A DNA stretch of 6,848 bases, from positions 1 through 6,848 of the forward strand of contig JBOHBN010000120.1 of assembly GCA_050698355.1 (NCBI GenBank). Direction: 5' to 3'. Position numbers and translations under genes: made by a program. Origin of the DNA: JBOHBN01 sp050698355 (GTDB lineage: Bacteria > Actinomycetota > Actinomycetes > Streptosporangiales > WHST01). Below, piece after piece: positions 5,432-6,848 of the stretch. The stretch's first letter is position 1, and the number at the start of each line of letters is the position of its first letter. The notes below the pieces were generated by a model. That model searched no databases. It was not told where the DNA came from and worked only from the letters and a program-made list of their open reading frames with translations.

Positions 5432-6547
5432 CTAGTCGATCGTCGTGTCGTACTTGTTCTTCAGCAGCTCGGTCACGTACTGCTTGGTGGAATCCGGAAC
5501 GGTGTACGCCTTCGACAGGCTCTTCTGAACCTCGTCGCCGGCGTAGATCGGGTAGTTGCCAAGCACATTCTCGCGCTTCTTCTCGAACGCCTTGCTCTTC
5601 TTGAGCGGCTTGGTGGCGTCGATGAAGGCCTGCCGGACGGACTTCGGCGTGTCGGGTGTAGCCCAGAGCCCCTTCTGATACGAGAAGTTCGCGGCCAGGA
5701 AGGCGACGTACGCCTTGTACACCTCACCGCTCGGCTTCTTGCCGTACAGCTTCTCGTACACCTCCGGCACGGTGGGAAGGTCCTTGAAGTTCGGGTCCCG
5801 GACGACCTCGCCCTTGTTGTTCAGTACTCCGAAGCTCATCAACGGGACGGCTTTGCCCTCGTCGACCAGCGGCTTGACCTCGGTCTGGTACGCGGCCGTG
5901 GTCTGGAAGTCGATGTTGGTCTCGCCGCGCTCCAGCGCGAGCCGTGCGGGTCCGCGTCCCTCGAAGCCGAACGTGGTCTTCGGGTGCAGCTTGAGCATGT
6001 CGAAGGCGAGCAGGATGTTGAGGTCGTTGCCCGTCGCGCTGATCCCGCCGTAGCTCAGCTTCTCCGGCGGGTTCTTCAGGTCCTCGATGGACGTGATGCC
6101 GGACTGCTTCGATGAGTAGATGACGCCGCCGGTGCCGAAGACCATCAACGGCTTCAGCTTGGTGAAGTCGTACTCCACCTGGGAACGGCCGAGCAACCAT
6201 TGCGTCGTAACGGTTGCCGAGGAGACCAGCACCTGCGACCCGTCGTCGGGGTTCTGCTGGACGAACTGGTTGGTGCCCGTGATGCCTTCACCAGCCGGCC
6301 GGTTCACCACCTGGAAGTTCGGCTTACCCTCGACGTCCTTCTGCAGGAACGGTGCGAGCAGCCGCGCGAGCGTGTCGGTACCGCCTCCGGTGGAGAACGG
6401 GACGATGAGCTTCACGTTGCTGGGCACCTCTGCCTGGTCGCTACCGCCGCCCCCGAGAGAGCCGCCGCATGCGCTGCTCAGCAGGCCGGTCGCTGCGACC
6501 GCCGCGATGAGCGCGGTGGCCTTCCGCCTCTTTCCTGGACCCCTCAC
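5432..6547 (-). CDS. tctC: Tripartite tricarboxylate transporter substrate-binding lipoprotein (TctC/Bug family)
   Basis: This 371-residue protein captures the carboxylate outside the membrane and delivers it to the TctA/TctB permease. The N-terminus is a lipoprotein signal: basic RGPGKRRK, a hydrophobic stretch ALIAAVAATGLL, then SSACGG with C27 as the likely lipidated residue. Ser at -3 is slightly off the usual Leu. A Gly/Ser-rich tether (28-37) follows. The mature part opens with VKLIVPFSTGGGTDTLAR (45-62), the Bug-family strand and loop that holds a carboxylate. Then come VVNRPAGEGITGTNQFV and a DDGSQVLV strand, and later SYGGISATGNDLN, all in family order. The start is GTG 6547; GAGG sits very close upstream and GGAAG about 12 nt away. 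The gene begins 6 nt after the PrpF-like stop and ends 18 nt before the permease, so the three form one operon. The ligand cannot be deduced from the sequence. Confidence 0.93.
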   Translation of the reverse strand: MRGPGKRRKATALIAAVAATGLLSSACGGSLGGGGSDQAEVPSNVKLIVPFSTGGGTDTLARLLAPFLQKDVEGKPNFQVVNRPAGEGITGTNQFVQQNPDDGSQVLVSSATVTTQWLLGRSQVEYDFTKLKPLMVFGTGGVIYSSKQSGITSIEDLKNPPEKLSYGGISATGNDLNILLAFDMLKLHPKTTFGFEGRGPARLALERGETNIDFQTTAAYQTEVKPLVDEGKAVPLMSFGVLNNKGEVVRDPNFKDLPTVPEVYEKLYGKKPSGEVYKAYVAFLAANFSYQKGLWATPDTPKSVRQAFIDATKPLKKSKAFEKKRENVLGNYPIYAGDEVQKSLSKAYTVPDSTKQYVTELLKNKYDTTID

Positions 6548-6553
6548 GAGACC

Positions 6554-6848
6554 TCACACTTCCTTGAGCGTCGAATCGGGTACGAGGACCGTGCCTTCCA
6601 TCAGCCGGCGTGCGGTGCGCTCGACGGAGACCTGGTCCACCGTCCACTCGCCGGCGGCGCGGCGGGGGGCGGCGTAGAGCTGCAATCGTCCGGAGGGGTG
6701 GCCGAGGCGGAGGCTCTCGCTCCCGCGCCGGTCCTCCGGCATCGTCTCGTGCACGACCGTGCCCGGAATGCCTGCCGCGACCACCGTGCAGATGGCGCCG
6801 GTCATCGGATACGCGCGGTGCACCTTGCCCATCGACATCATCTTGCCG
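6554..6848 (-). CDS. PrpF/GalD-like isomerase-tautomerase, C-terminal fragment
   Basis: The gene enters from the right edge and the last 97 residues are visible. They carry the C-terminal signatures of the PrpF family: MGKVHRAYPMTGAICTVVAA, IPGTVV, LRLGHPSGRLQL and VERTARRLMEGTVLVP. Members share the diaminopimelate epimerase-like fold and shift double bonds in unsaturated di- and tricarboxylates. Known examples are 2-methylaconitate cis-trans isomerase (PrpF), 4-oxalomesaconate tautomerase (GalD) and methylitaconate isomerase. The GHPSG segment belongs to the substrate-binding site in the family. Which reaction applies cannot be told from this fragment; no catalytic residue of the N-terminal half is visible. 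The gene is 6 nt upstream of tctC on the same strand, which links the transporter to an unsaturated carboxylate or one converted to such a compound. Confidence 0.88.
   Translation of the reverse strand, partial: GKMMSMGKVHRAYPMTGAICTVVAAGIPGTVVHETMPEDRRGSESLRLGHPSGRLQLYAAPRRAAGEWTVDQVSVERTARRLMEGTVLVPDSTLKEV

Overview
The window is GC-rich, with strong third-position G/C bias, GTG and TTG starts, and tightly packed genes. It looks like a high-GC actinobacterial chromosome. The organism is inferred from composition and protein style only, and no taxonomic marker is present. The gene content is a carboxylate uptake and catabolism locus: a tripartite tricarboxylate transporter (TTT), enzymes of families that act on di- and tricarboxylates, and a GntR/FCD regulator.

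Left part (1-857, minus strand then intergenic): the first 23 codons of an isocitrate/isopropylmalate-type dehydrogenase overlap by 4 bases the end of a GntR-family regulator gene. The 93-bp gap between the regulator and the divergent Ldh-type dehydrogenase holds a perfect palindrome, TATCCA-N5-TGGATA, which is a good operator candidate. Centre (858-3290): the Ldh-family oxidoreductase (+) is followed by a 91-bp gap with an unusual set of inverted and direct repeats. Then come a small SRPBCC protein (+) and a convergent GNAT acetyltransferase (-). These last two have no obvious link to carboxylate metabolism.

Right part (3419-6848, minus strand): the transcription order is prpF-like isomerase/tautomerase (C-terminal part only), then tctC (lipoprotein solute-binding protein), then one long membrane gene. 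In that gene a TctA permease is fused in frame to a C-terminal TctB-like domain. Gaps of 6 and 18 nt point to one operon.

Working model (inference): TctC captures a di- or tricarboxylate outside the membrane and the TctA-TctB fusion imports it. The PrpF-like enzyme moves its double bond, and the Ldh-type and isopropylmalate-type dehydrogenases oxidise hydroxy-acid intermediates. The FCD regulator senses a carboxylate. The exact substrate cannot be read from the sequence. I see no RNA genes, CRISPR arrays, insertion sequences or defence genes. The most distinctive items are the TctA-TctB fusion and the repeat cluster upstream of the SRPBCC gene.
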